Part shown: positions 7,917 through 16,771 of the stretch, one piece after another
How the letters are laid out: every line of letters begins with the position of its first letter
Numbering within the stretch: the stretch's first letter is position 1
Origin: Alphaproteobacteria bacterium HGW-Alphaproteobacteria-3
GTDB taxonomy: Bacteria > Pseudomonadota > Alphaproteobacteria > Parvibaculales > Parvibaculaceae
NCBI GenBank assembly: GCA_002842875.1
Contig: PHEF01000021.1
Coordinates: 2,644-57,053, forward strand
Length of the DNA stretch: 54,410 nt
Direction of reading: 5' to 3'
Made by a program: the position numbers and the translations under genes
The notes under the pieces: generated by a model
What the model saw: only the letters and a program-made list of their open reading frames with translations
Databases searched by the model: none
What the model was told of the DNA's origin: nothing

Positions 7917-8819
7917 ATGGGCAGACCTCTTTTTAGCCAGCGGTATTTCAAAGCTCTCGCCGAGGGCAAATTGACAGTTGAGCTGGATGATCGCGTCCGG
8001 GCAAAGCTCTGGAAATGGATGGAGCACTTCAATTGCTCCGTTTACGTGCAGCCCGATGCTCACGACAACTGGATGAATTCATCATGGGCTCTCGCGGAAG
8101 TCGCAGAAGAATTGGCGCGGGAGCACGGTGAGGAGAACGCAGGTGCGTTTGAAGCAAGGTCGCTAGTAAAGGACGGAAATGCAGCCGTTGTCTTTGATGC
8201 GATTGAATTGGAATGGCGCTGGATTGGGGAAAATCAGCGCAGCGAATTTCGTGACAAGCTGAACCTTGTTTTTGAGCTGCACGAGTGCCCGTGGCGTTTC
8301 TCCGAAGGCGAGTTTTTTAAACTAGATTCCGATTTTGTCGGCGCACGCCTGACGATGACCGCTTACCAAGGGCTCGCCAACAATCGGTTCGCCGGTGCGG
8401 CTGACGAATACGCCAAAGCAAAACAGGAACTCGCAACCGGAGATGTCAAAGACGCGATCCTCCACGCGGGAAAGAGCTACGAGAGCGTCCTTAAAGTCTT
8501 GACCGGCCTCGAACACGTCAATGCAGACAGGCTGGCTAAAGCGTTCTTGGAACAAGGGTATCTGGACGATATTCCTGAATCTGTTCGCAGCGGGTTTGTC
8601 GCTCAGGTTCTCGCGACGTTGCCGTTCTTACGAAACAAACTAGCGGGTCACGGTCAAGGTGCGGAGGTAACGACGGTCGCGCCCGCATATGGCGAACTCG
8701 CTATCCAGGTCGCCGCCGCATTTCACAACTTTCTCATTGCAAAGCATTTGGAACGAACGCCACCGGAGGCCAACGCGGTACCGGAGGTTGTGGATGCCGA
8801 TGAAGAGCTGCCGTTTTAA
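7917..8819 (+). CDS. Abortive-infection-like protein with Abi_C/HEPN-type C-terminus
   Basis: A 300-residue protein from ATG 7917 (MGRPLFSQRYFKAL), preceded by GGAGTGGGG; upstream in-frame ATGs lack good sites. The C-terminal half carries the pattern of Abi_C/HEPN-like domains: AILHAGKSYESVLKVL followed by FLRNKLAGHGQG, with R and H six residues apart, as in the Rx4-6H RNase motif. The N-terminal half (YFKALAEGKLTVELDDRVR) resembles AbiJ-type sensor segments. HEPN proteins usually cleave RNA in phage defence or toxin systems. It is divergent from the QueC-like operon and followed by the zinc-hook ATPase. Function is inferred. Confidence 0.6.
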   Translation: MGRPLFSQRYFKALAEGKLTVELDDRVRAKLWKWMEHFNCSVYVQPDAHDNWMNSSWALAEVAEELAREHGEENAGAFEARSLVKDGNAAVVFDAIELEWRWIGENQRSEFRDKLNLVFELHECPWRFSEGEFFKLDSDFVGARLTMTAYQGLANNRFAGAADEYAKAKQELATGDVKDAILHAGKSYESVLKVLTGLEHVNADRLAKAFLEQGYLDDIPESVRSGFVAQVLATLPFLRNKLAGHGQGAEVTTVAPAYGELAIQVAAAFHNFLIAKHLERTPPEANAVPEVVDADEELPF

Positions 8820-8977
8820 TCAGTAGCAGTAGACCGCTTATGAGATGAACTTACCGCGTTTTCACATTTTAAAAACGCGCAGAGATTGGTAGTGCGCTGA
8901 TAATCATTCCGTATAAAGAAAAATATCGGTAAGATGGCGTAGGGTCATGAGATGGCTGTGAACTAAAGGGGGCTGGC

Positions 8978-11593
8978 ATGGCCGAAGAAGTGAGGGCGCT
9001 CGACTGCACGACAACTGAAGGCGAGGATACGCCGCAGGCAGACGCAACAATTTGGGATGAGTTAAATGCGTGGGGCCAGGTGCTCCCAGATTGGCAACGT
9101 TTCATCGTTTCTCATGCCGTTAGAGATGGGCAGTTAAGCGATGAAAGAGTGGGAGAAGCTTACCGCCTCTTTTTGCGGGAGAAGGAATTAGACAATGGAA
9201 ACGAAGACCTTCCGGAGATTCCCGCTTCGGTAACAGGGCGTACCTCTGCTGTCGTTGGTCCTCTCATTCTACGAGAAGTGAGATCGCTGAAGAACGTCAA
9301 TGCTATCCCGCAGTCGGCCTGCATTACCTTTGGCCCAAAGTTGACGGTGATCTACGGGCAAAATGGTGCTGGGAAAAGTGGTTTTTCCAGGGTCCTGTCT
9401 TCAGCGTGCTTCAGTCGGTCTACCCCCAAAATAATTGCAAACATTTACGATGAGAATGCATCGGACTCACCGGCATCAGCCGAGTTTGCCCTCGAAAAGG
9501 ACGGTGAGTCCGGTGAAGTGCTATTTGCCGTCGGAGATGAGCACGCGGATTTGCAGAGGATCAGTGTTTTTGACACTTCGGTAGCACGTATCCACCTTGC
9601 GAGAGAGAACGAACTTGGATTCCAGCCTGCTGGCTTTGATGTATTTGATGAGACTGTCCGTGTCACCGGTTTGATTGCCGCAAAGCTGGAGGCCGACATT
9701 GCCGCCAGGACAAGGCCTAACAAGTTCGACCAGCTTTTTGCTGATGAAGGAACGGTGGCCGAGAAAATCGCCGGACTCAATGCAGCTTCCGACCTAGCTG
9801 AACTTCGTACGCTTAGTACTTTTGGCGAACCGGAACAAAATCGACTTGCGGAGGTCGTCCGCCGGGAGAAGGAACTTCTTGAAAAATCCCACGTGGAACT
9901 GTTGAAGGCCTTGGCTGCGGCAAAAACCGACATTGAAACTCTACAGAAGAAGGTGGCCGAAATTGGTGCCGCGCTCGGAAAAGATGCTCTGGCGGGCGTC
10001 CGCAATCTTCTTGATACGCACAAGGCAGCGGTTCTGGAGGCAGTGAAGGCGGGGAGCGATACAGTCTCTCATCCAAGACTTACACAGACTGGCAGCGACA
10101 CGTGGGATTCCTTTGTGTTCGCAAGCAGGGCGTTGGGACAACTGGAAACAGAGACGTACCCAGCCGTAGGAGACCCATGCCTGTTATGTCATCGACCGCT
10201 CGATGCGCCGTCGGCCACTTTGATCAGGCGTATGTGGAGCTATTTGGACCATGAAGCACGTGCGGCAGCAGTCGCGGCTGACGAAGCGGTCAATGAGTAC
10301 ATTGAGGGGTTAAGGGAAAAGGATGTGAACCTTTTGCCGACCGATAGCCGGATGCGGGCGGACCTCTCAAAGATGAATCCGGCACTAGTCGCAGCAATTG
10401 ATGAAGCTTCCGCCGCATTCGCCACCCGTCGTGATCTGATTGCGAAAGCACTAGATGACGGACAGGCCGACCAGTTTCCCTCCGATGACTTGGAGTTACC
10501 GACTGAGGTGCTCGCGAATGCGCTGGAAGAAATTACCCTTCAGGACGCCGCGCTCCAAGACGGAGAATTCGATAAGCTTATTGCTCAGCTCAAATCTGAC
10601 CATATTACTCTTCGGCAACGCCAAGTTCTTAGTAAGAACATTGGTGACGTAGTGGCCTTTGTTGAGGACATGAAGTGGGTGGCAATGGCAAGAGACGCCA
10701 AACCGAGCCCACGTTTCGTAACCGACAAACAGCGCGCATTATTTCAGACGCTCATTGAAGGCGTATACAAAAAGCGTCTGAAAGAAGAGTGCGAAAAACT
10801 CGACTGCTCATTTCCTGTCGACTTTAAAGCAAGAGGGGACGCAGGTAAGACGCTCCGGAGGCTTAAGGCAAAGGGCGGTCACAAACCGGACGAGATTTTC
10901 AGTGAAGGCGAACAGCGCGCGCTTGCTTTGGCAGACTTTCTTACCGAAGTGAATCTCAATCCTGCTAGTGCGGCTGTCGTGTTCGATGACCCCGTAACCT
11001 CTCTTGACTTTGAGAGAAAAAGAGCTATTGCAGCGCGTCTTGTGGAAGAAGCGGCTGCGCGGCAGGTAATTGTCTTTACGCACGACCTTGTGTTTCTGAC
11101 CATGTTGTCAGATATCGCAGAAGCGGCTGATGTCTCTTGCCTTGGACATTGGGTTGAACGTAAAGGCGACGTGCCCGGCTATGTGAATGTCGATGAAACA
11201 CCAGCGAACACAAGAATTTATCGAAAGACATCAAAAGCGAATGAGTTTCTCGCCCGCGCACGGAAGGCTAGTGGTGGTGAGAGAGTGGACTTGGTGCGCA
11301 GTGGCGCTGGGGCACTTCGTCGAACAATTGAAGAGGTGGTTGTTTTTCATCTCTTCAAAGACACTGTTCGTCGCTGGCATGAACAAATAAGACTTGGATG
11401 CATTAGCAAAATCAATTGGTCGAACGAAATCGCAGATGAGGTTGTTGCATTGCAGGACGAAACCTCGCGTCTTCTCGAGGGACACTCTAACTCTGAGGAG
11501 TTTGCGGGAGCTATGCCGGATGTAGATGAACTGGCGAAGCTGATTGCCCGTGTCGATAAGCTCATAGATGTGGCTAAGGTAGAGCGTGCCTAG
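8978..11593 (+). CDS. SMC/Rad50-like ABC ATPase with CxxC zinc hook, RloC-like
   Basis: An 871-residue protein from ATG 8978 with AGGGGG 6 nt upstream. Walker A GQNGAGKSG is at 127-135, coiled-coil segments flank a zinc-hook CLLC (C401, C404), the ABC signature-like FSEGEQRALALADF is near 640, Walker B AVVFDDPVTSLD is near 670 and THDLVFL follows. This layout matches RloC and related PrrC-like anticodon-nuclease ATPases. The C-terminus has LRRTIEEVVVFHLF, an R-x3-E arrangement compatible with a nuclease active site, though I cannot establish the third residue. RloC responds to DNA damage or phage by cutting tRNA; other AAA_13 defence ATPases have the same core. It sits in the defence-like cluster. 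Confidence 0.65.
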   Translation: MAEEVRALDCTTTEGEDTPQADATIWDELNAWGQVLPDWQRFIVSHAVRDGQLSDERVGEAYRLFLREKELDNGNEDLPEIPASVTGRTSAVVGPLILREVRSLKNVNAIPQSACITFGPKLTVIYGQNGAGKSGFSRVLSSACFSRSTPKIIANIYDENASDSPASAEFALEKDGESGEVLFAVGDEHADLQRISVFDTSVARIHLARENELGFQPAGFDVFDETVRVTGLIAAKLEADIAARTRPNKFDQLFADEGTVAEKIAGLNAASDLAELRTLSTFGEPEQNRLAEVVRREKELLEKSHVELLKALAAAKTDIETLQKKVAEIGAALGKDALAGVRNLLDTHKAAVLEAVKAGSDTVSHPRLTQTGSDTWDSFVFASRALGQLETETYPAVGDPCLLCHRPLDAPSATLIRRMWSYLDHEARAAAVAADEAVNEYIEGLREKDVNLLPTDSRMRADLSKMNPALVAAIDEASAAFATRRDLIAKALDDGQADQFPSDDLELPTEVLANALEEITLQDAALQDGEFDKLIAQLKSDHITLRQRQVLSKNIGDVVAFVEDMKWVAMARDAKPSPRFVTDKQRALFQTLIEGVYKKRLKEECEKLDCSFPVDFKARGDAGKTLRRLKAKGGHKPDEIFSEGEQRALALADFLTEVNLNPASAAVVFDDPVTSLDFERKRAIAARLVEEAAARQVIVFTHDLVFLTMLSDIAEAADVSCLGHWVERKGDVPGYVNVDETPANTRIYRKTSKANEFLARARKASGGERVDLVRSGAGALRRTIEEVVVFHLFKDTVRRWHEQIRLGCISKINWSNEIADEVVALQDETSRLLEGHSNSEEFAGAMPDVDELAKLIARVDKLIDVAKVERA

Positions 11594-11644
11594 AGGCACT
11601 AGACCTACGATGTTTCCGGGAGCTAGCCGCACCAATAAGGTGTC

Positions 11645-12958
11645 CTAAGCCTCCTCGGCATCATCCAGTGAGAGTCCGCGTATGATCTCCCACACGGCCA
11701 GGAAATGATCGTGGGCGATGTAGCCGTACATGGGTAGATCGTCGGAGAAGTAAATCTCGTCCATGCCCTGTTTGTAGCAGTGTGCCATGTACTCCGTGTA
11801 GATCGTTCTCAGCAGGCCGGTGAGGCGGACTTCCATGTTGTGGCAGGTAACTGCTTCAATCATGCTCGTTTTGAAGCCCCACCAGTCTGGCAGGCCAATT
11901 TCCGGGCGAACCGCAATGCCGGTTCTGCTGACAAAGAACTCTTTGAACGACTCTTGAACAATACGGATTGCTTGGCCCATGAAGGCAGAGTGAAGGCTAT
12001 CAAGCCAAAATTCGTTGTCTTCGAGCTGATCGACAAGCGCTTGCACAGCTTGCAAGCGGCTTTCGTCTGAATCGCCGACAACTTCTCCCTCGTGTAGCCC
12101 TGCTCGAAAATGCCCGAACGGATTGAGTAAGCAGAGGACGATTGTGTTTGGTTTTGGGAAAACTGGACATATCTCATTCCAGTATTGCCGGGCAAAGACA
12201 AAGCCATGAAGCCCTTGCGCTTCAAGCTTTTGTGCGATCAGGCCCGTCATCGTCTTAAACGCTCTCCGCGTGTAGTCCGGCGGAGACGTGGTTCCGGGCG
12301 GACCGGCATCGATCCAGCCATCAATCAATGGAAACGATGCCGTCACCACGGTGATGGAGCGGTCGTCGAGGATGTTGTTTTCGATCCAGCGATAATAGAG
12401 ATCGCTTGGGGAATACGACTCCAGAGAAACCCCGTCCTTCTCGAAGGTCGGTATCAGCGCAGCGACGTTCTTGTCGTTGATAATAAGCTCTTGGGCGAAA
12501 GCGTCTCTTACGCCCCGTCCTTCCATCGGAGCCACCAGGATCGATAGCAAGCTTGATTCTGACAATGGCGGGAACAGGGTGCAGAAGTGGTTTGCGTAAG
12601 AGAGAAGTTCCGTGAACGCCTGACGCTCGGTCTGACCGGACTTCTTGAGTTCGATGATCGCAAGATCGCCGGATTCAGCGATATGGCCCAGCAGGTCAAT
12701 GCGCGTCGTAGTGTCAGCATCGCGAACGAGCTTCACCTCCTTACCGTCCAAGTGCAGCAGGTCGAATTGCTCAAGAAGGGCATTGAGCTTCGCTTCCGTT
12801 CGCCGCTTGAGCAGTTCTGATATGCGCGGGAATGTCTCGTCAGGCAGGCTTGTTGCTGGCTTACGCGGGGCGATGAGGGAAGAGATTGTTTCCTTGTAGT
12901 TCTCGAATAGATGATCGCGCAGCTGGTTTTCGTTCATAAATTTCACCGGTATCGGCAT
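11645..12958 (-). CDS. PD-(D/E)XK nuclease-fold protein of the defence-like cluster
   Basis: A 437-residue protein (ATG 12958; ATG 12937 possible). Residues 84-122 hold a restriction-endonuclease-like core: TRIDLLGHI (D88), LAIIELKKS (E103, K105) and QAFTELLSYANHF, the D-Xn-ExK plus QxxxY pattern. The remaining ~300 residues do not match a family I know. It converges with the RloC-like gene, 51 bp apart, and is transcribed from a promoter near 12970. Possible roles are a nuclease effector or a recombination-related enzyme. Confidence 0.6.
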   Translation of the reverse strand: MPIPVKFMNENQLRDHLFENYKETISSLIAPRKPATSLPDETFPRISELLKRRTEAKLNALLEQFDLLHLDGKEVKLVRDADTTTRIDLLGHIAESGDLAIIELKKSGQTERQAFTELLSYANHFCTLFPPLSESSLLSILVAPMEGRGVRDAFAQELIINDKNVAALIPTFEKDGVSLESYSPSDLYYRWIENNILDDRSITVVTASFPLIDGWIDAGPPGTTSPPDYTRRAFKTMTGLIAQKLEAQGLHGFVFARQYWNEICPVFPKPNTIVLCLLNPFGHFRAGLHEGEVVGDSDESRLQAVQALVDQLEDNEFWLDSLHSAFMGQAIRIVQESFKEFFVSRTGIAVRPEIGLPDWWGFKTSMIEAVTCHNMEVRLTGLLRTIYTEYMAHCYKQGMDEIYFSDDLPMYGYIAHDHFLAVWEIIRGLSLDDAEEA

Positions 12959-12970
12959 GGGGCTAATTCA

Positions 12971-12991
12971 TCACCATATCAAAGGTGGTGA
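12971..12991. promoter_or_regulatory. Inverted repeat upstream of the PD-(D/E)XK gene
   Basis: TCACCA and TGGTGA arms with a 9-bp centre lie 13 bp upstream of the 12958 start. This may be an operator for that gene. Visible symmetry only. Confidence 0.3.
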
Positions 12992-13002
12992 GATTCGACT
13001 TG

Positions 13003-13117
13003 GGGGAAAGCCTTCCCCTGCCTGCAACCGCTTGCAGCGTTTTTCGTCACCCCTTCGAGCGGGGGCACCCCGCAACGCCCCGGTGAGAGACGGTCACGAG
13101 TGACCGGCTTTTTGTTT
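13003..13117 (+). promoter_or_regulatory. Hairpin-rich leader with internal terminator upstream of DUF2958 gene
   Basis: Successive hairpins are GGGGAA/TTCCCC near 13003-13019, CTGCAA/TTGCAG at 13022-13037 followed by CGTTTTTC, and CGGTCAC/GTGACCG near 13091-13106 followed by CTTTTTGTTTT. The last two look like intrinsic terminators inside the leader, with more than 280 bp before the gene start, so attenuation is possible. 13118-13401 holds further GC-rich palindromes but no gene. Confidence 0.45.
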
Positions 13118-13401
13118 TGATGCGCCTGCTTTGCGGCGCGTTGACCTCTTCGGTTCAGCTTATGCCGGAGGCCAACGGCGGCCCAAGGTCGCCGGGCGGC
13201 ACGGCCCGCTCCGTTCGCTTCGCTCCCGTGTTGTGCCGCCGCGCATTCGCGCCCCTTGCGGGCGGCTTCCGGTTGCCGTCGGGCTCCGGCGCGAGCGCAT
13301 ATGTGCATTCCAGTTACATCAGGTGATCGCTCGCCGCTGGGCAGGAGGTAACGCGCGGGGGAAGGGCCCCTGCGGGAAATCTCTACAAGGAGCGATTGAC
13401 C

Positions 13402-13770
13402 ATGAAACTTCTGACAAAGGAGCAAAGAGAAAAACTACTCAAGAACGGGGCTGCTAACGCTGCCCGGTTGGCGGAGCCGGATAGCGACGGGGAGACGTAT
13501 GACTTTCACCCCGTCGTGAAGCTGTTCTGCCCGTGGGGCGGCGGCACCTGGCTGCTGACCGAGCTTGATCTGGACGAGCCGGACATAGCTTTCGGGCTGT
13601 GCGACTTAGGCGTGGGGTGCCCCGAACTGGGTACGGTTCGTCTGTCGGAGCTGGAGTCCGTCCGAGGGCCTGCCGGTCTACGCATTGAACGTGACCGGTT
13701 CTTCAAAGCCACGAAGAGCTTGTCTGTATACGCCAGCGAGGCGTCACAGCGTGGCTGCATCGTCGCTTGA
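13402..13770 (+). CDS. DUF2958 protein
   Basis: A 122-residue protein from ATG 13402, 8 nt after AAGGAG. MKLLTKEQREKLLKNG followed by DFHPVVKLFCPWGGGTWLLTELD and AFGLCDLGVGCPELG is the DUF2958 signature, a small protein family found almost only on conjugative and integrative elements. Molecular function is unknown; association with DUF736 and ArdC suggests an establishment role. A strong terminator follows. Confidence 0.85.
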   Translation: MKLLTKEQREKLLKNGAANAARLAEPDSDGETYDFHPVVKLFCPWGGGTWLLTELDLDEPDIAFGLCDLGVGCPELGTVRLSELESVRGPAGLRIERDRFFKATKSLSVYASEASQRGCIVA

Positions 13771-13786
13771 CGTTGGGCTGGTGAAT

Positions 13787-13824
13787 TGGCCGCGGCGCTG
13801 AAGCGCGGCGGCCATTCTCGTTTT
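13787..13824 (+). terminator. Terminator after DUF2958
   Basis: TGGCCGC-GCGCT stem with GA loop and one mismatch (13787-13814), then TTCTCGTTTT. Confidence 0.65.
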
Positions 13825-13940
13825 AGGAGGTGGGCAGAGGAGTTTCCGAGGTGATTGCGCCGATTGAAGCGGCCATATTGGTTGTTCTCGGTGAGCGTAG
13901 CGCCCTAAGATATTTTGGGTGCTACGGTCGGGGGAGCGGG

Positions 13941-15119
13941 ATGCGGCATTTTCTTATCATCACATGTCTTGCGGCACTGACGTGCGCGGCCGCGCCAGTG
14001 CAGGTGGCGCTCGCTCAGACAGATTCGCCAACTATCGAGTCTGGGATAGAGCCTTTACTCGCTCCTGATGAGGCAGAGCCAGAGCCGGCGAAGCCTAGCA
14101 AGCCTTCGGCTGATCCGCAGGGTCAGAAAGAAGAAGACGGGCAAAGCAAGAGTCAGACTGACGCGGAAGCAGATACCAAACCATCTTCAGATCGATGTGA
14201 TCCCGCCTGCAATTCAATGTCAGGCATCAGTGACCCGCTGACAATCCTACGTATAGCCGTAGCGCCGATAGTCCTATGGATTGTGAAGAACCTTGTTAGC
14301 TACTCTTTCCAACGCATTCATATGGCGCGGGCAATTTATGTGGATGTTGAATATCGCTTGTTATTTACCGAGCAATGTATTGAAACAGGTAGACGCTGGG
14401 TCGAAGCGTTTGACGCAAACCAGAATCAACCCCGCATACCTATCCTCAACATATCAAGAGAGGATCATCGACTATACACCGCGCTTCAACCCGATTTGCG
14501 AGAATGCACATGGGGGGCGGAGGTGGCGGCGATCCGACTGATCTACAGATCATTCGATGAGATAGAGAATGTCGCGGATCGTATTTCGAAGACCTATGCC
14601 GAGCTTCTCGCTGCCTCTAGAAACCTATCGCGGGCGCCGCGTGGAAGTCGCAGTGGGACTAACTTGAATCGCTATCGGGATTTGATTGAGGCAGACATTG
14701 CGCGTATCGAGCGCATCTTTGCGTTCTGGCTTGCTGTGAGCTTGCGAGCGAAGAAATTTCACGCTTCCAACTGGCTGAGAAGGTTTTGTAGTTTTGAGCG
14801 GCCAGGGGATGAGCGCTTTCGCTGGGTTGTGCGGAGCCTGCTTTACGGCTTTTGGCTGTGGCATATGATGTGCTCATACGCGCCATTGGTCTTTCTGAGC
14901 GCGCTAGGTGGGCTAATCTTGTTCGGGTTTTCAACCCCTTCTGAACTGAAGGCTGGGCTGATTTTGTTTGTTTTTGGATCGCTATTAGCTGAACTGATTC
15001 TGAGTCTATGGATACGTGATTTAGAGGAAAAACGGATAGATGCGCTGGTTTTGAGCCCCTTCCGTGAACAACTAGAAGACCTCACTGTTGGGACAAAAAA
15101 GCCCCTCACGTATGTGTGA
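13941..15119 (+). CDS. Unknown exported membrane protein
   Basis: A 392-residue protein. ATG 13941 follows GGGGGAGCGGG and begins a clear signal peptide (MRHFLIITCLAALTCAAA...VALAQ); an in-frame earlier start at 13830 would spoil it. A low-complexity acidic/proline linker follows, then a hydrophobic segment (TILRIAVAPIVLWIV), a cytoplasmic-like helical domain and two to three C-terminal membrane helices. No family recognised. It sits alone between DUF2958 and a small membrane gene read the other way. Confidence 0.6.
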   Translation: MRHFLIITCLAALTCAAAPVQVALAQTDSPTIESGIEPLLAPDEAEPEPAKPSKPSADPQGQKEEDGQSKSQTDAEADTKPSSDRCDPACNSMSGISDPLTILRIAVAPIVLWIVKNLVSYSFQRIHMARAIYVDVEYRLLFTEQCIETGRRWVEAFDANQNQPRIPILNISREDHRLYTALQPDLRECTWGAEVAAIRLIYRSFDEIENVADRISKTYAELLAASRNLSRAPRGSRSGTNLNRYRDLIEADIARIERIFAFWLAVSLRAKKFHASNWLRRFCSFERPGDERFRWVVRSLLYGFWLWHMMCSYAPLVFLSALGGLILFGFSTPSELKAGLILFVFGSLLAELILSLWIRDLEEKRIDALVLSPFREQLEDLTVGTKKPLTYV

Positions 15120-15124
15120 GGGGC
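15095..15124 (-). terminator. Rho-independent terminator, minus strand
   Basis: A perfect 9-bp stem GCCCCTCAC/GTGAGGGGC (15101-15124) is followed on the minus strand by TTTTTT (15100-15095). It lies directly after the small minus-strand gene, which supports that gene being real. It overlaps the end of the convergent gene. Confidence 0.75.
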
Positions 15125-15129
15125 GGCGA

Positions 15130-15336
15130 TCAACATGAGTTCACAAAGTGCAGAAATGCAAAGGTTGCGCACGGGATGCTCAGGCAAAGAACTGCCAGAA
15201 GTAGTACTGCAGGATGGTTCGGGGATACGGCATTAGCCAGACGAATGCAGAAAATGAAAGTGAGAGCGCATGTGAAAATCGCCAACAGAACAACTGCGGC
15301 GATGTCGCCTTGGGCCATTGTGCAGATAAAGTCCAT
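15130..15336 (-). CDS. Small membrane protein
   Basis: From ATG 15336 (MDFICTMAQG) 68 residues are encoded, with two membrane helices (AAVVLLAIFTCALTFIFCI and AVLLLAVLCLSIPCATFAF). The frame is open to 15435, giving 101 residues with a possible amphipathic start. It is followed immediately by a minus-strand terminator. No family recognised; the ribosome site is weak. Confidence 0.45.
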   Translation of the reverse strand: MDFICTMAQGDIAAVVLLAIFTCALTFIFCIRLANAVSPNHPAVLLLAVLCLSIPCATFAFLHFVNSC

Positions 15337-15453
15337 TGGAGTCCCGCCGCGATTTACGGCGTCCTCTGGTAATGAGAATTTGGGGGAAAAGGTCGAGAGA
15401 TATAATTCGTACACAGAATAATATCTCAACCCCATCCTATTAACAAATATTTT

Positions 15454-15792
15454 ATGTTAAAAATGGACACGCCTAATCGAAACCCGTCCCTGACCATTGA
15501 AGAGGTAAAGGCCCGTCACCGACGGCTGGCGATTTTGCGGACGCTGGCTGGGACGACGGACGGAATGGGAAGTTTGACTATATTTCGCAGTTGGCTGCCG
15601 GAGGTGGGGCTGGCGGTTGCGACCGATGAACTGCGTGCGGATATTCGCATGCTGGCGTCTGCCGGGCTTGTTGTATTGAAGGACGACCACGACGCTTGGC
15701 CGTTCACGCTTACCCAGCGGGGTGAAGAGGTGGCGCAGGGGCTTATCACTGTCGATGGTGTTGAGAAGCCTACTCCCGATTGTCCGTACTAG
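15454..15792 (+). CDS. Small winged-helix-like protein
   Basis: A 112-residue protein (ATG 15454 or 15463). RRLAILRTLAG, then LRADIRMLASAGLVVL and FTLTQRGEEVAQG form a winged-helix layout like the phage VpaChn25_0724 family of small DNA-binding proteins. The match is by eye. The ribosome site is poor. It lies between the membrane genes and leader B. Confidence 0.5.
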   Translation: MLKMDTPNRNPSLTIEEVKARHRRLAILRTLAGTTDGMGSLTIFRSWLPEVGLAVATDELRADIRMLASAGLVVLKDDHDAWPFTLTQRGEEVAQGLITVDGVEKPTPDCPY

Positions 15793-15946
15793 CGTTTGAG
15801 CCGGAGCCGGTTTCCGCCGTCGTCAGATTCATGACCCGAGTGGCCGCACCTGTTTCGTCCTTTGGCTGACAGGCCCGCTCCCAGGCGCCTTTCCTTTTGA
15901 TGGCATCCCTGCACGCGGCGGCGGTGGAGCCAACCGGCTTTCGCCA

Positions 15947-16054
15947 GCTTTTTCCCCAGCTTGCTCCGCCTTTGGCGGCGCGGCGCTTTCCTCGCGGTCG
16001 CTGCGCTCCAAAAAGCAGGCGGCTGCCGGTCTGCCGCTGCGCTTCGCCCTTCGG
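15947..16054 (+). promoter_or_regulatory. Structured leader, copy B, upstream of DUF736
   Basis: The core at 15947-16016 begins GCTTTTTCCCC, contains CCGCC/GGCGG, then TTTCCTCGCGGTCGC, and closes with AAAAAGC. The second block at 16026-16054 (CCGGTCTGCCGCTGCGCTTCG) matches copies A and E. About 90 nt separate it from the DUF736 start. The stretch 15793-15946 has further GC-rich palindromes and no gene. Confidence 0.55.
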
Positions 16055-16146
16055 GTGTCTCCACCGCCTCAATCCGCGTGCTCTCGGTCGGCCATCGGAA
16101 AGGCCGCATGGGGCGGCCCCGGAAACAGACAAAGGAGAATTGAAAC

Positions 16147-16440
16147 ATGACTATCATCGGAACATTCACAAAGACTGACAACGGCTACACCGGCGAAATC
16201 AAGACGCTGACAATCAAGGCCGAAGTCACATTGGTTCCCATCAACAGCGACAAGGCAGGTGCGCCGGACTTTCGGGTCATGGCTGGGGACGCGGAACTGG
16301 GCGCGGCGTGGAACCGCACCTCGAAGAAGGACAAGTCCTTCATCAGCCTCAAGCTGGATGACCCGAGCTTCGCAGCTCCGATCTACGCCAGCCTCTTCGA
16401 AGGCGAAGACGACAAGTTTGTCCTCACCTGGAAACGCTAA
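16147..16440 (+). CDS. DUF736 protein
   Basis: A 97-residue protein from ATG 16147, after AAAGGAG. MTIIGTFTKTDNGYTGEIKTL and PDFRVMAGDAELGAAW are diagnostic of DUF736, a small beta-rich family of alphaproteobacterial plasmids and integrative elements. The function is unknown. It is led by structured leader B. A homologue lies at 46094-46423 in element 2. Confidence 0.9.
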   Translation: MTIIGTFTKTDNGYTGEIKTLTIKAEVTLVPINSDKAGAPDFRVMAGDAELGAAWNRTSKKDKSFISLKLDDPSFAAPIYASLFEGEDDKFVLTWKR

Positions 16441-16451
16441 CCCTCGCGACA

Positions 16452-16478
16452 CGCCGCCCGGTTCACCACCGGGCGGCG
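16452..16478. other. Strong hairpin between DUF736 and the next small gene
   Basis: A perfect 10-bp stem CGCCGCCCGG/CCGGGCGGCG with a 7-nt loop and no T-tract. It could stabilise the 3' end of the DUF736 message or partly stop transcription. Confidence 0.5.
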
Positions 16479-16511
16479 GTTGTCGCTCAACAGAGAGAAA
16501 GGACTTCTGTC

Positions 16512-16712
16512 ATGGATAATCAGACCGAACAGACGTTCACCGTCGCCGTGGAGGAACTGGTGGTCTACCAGTACCGCGTTACCGCACCGGACGCTCAAAG
16601 CGCCGAAGCGGCCGCAGAGGAAATGTTTGCCAATGGCGAACTGCCAAACAACGGCCCGAGCGAAGGCGAGCAGCATGACCTGCGCGCCGTGGTGCTTGGT
16701 GAAAATGCCTAA
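16512..16712 (+). CDS. Small acidic protein downstream of DUF736
   Basis: A 66-residue protein from ATG 16512 with an AGAAAGGA ribosome site. FTVAVEELVVYQYRVTAPDAQSAEAAAEEMF resembles small beta-alpha plasmid proteins of unknown function. It is 71 bp from DUF736 and closed by its own terminator, so likely co-expressed with it. Confidence 0.65.
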   Translation: MDNQTEQTFTVAVEELVVYQYRVTAPDAQSAEAAAEEMFANGELPNNGPSEGEQHDLRAVVLGENA

Positions 16713-16718
16713 CGGATC

Positions 16719-16751
16719 AAGGCGGTTTCTATCTGAAGCCGCCTTTCTTTT
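16719..16751 (+). terminator. Rho-independent terminator
   Basis: AAGGCGG...GAAGCCGCCTT stem with a short loop, then TCTTTT. It ends the DUF736 transcript. Confidence 0.75.
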
Positions 16752-16771
16752 GCTATCGCAAATAAGTTGTT

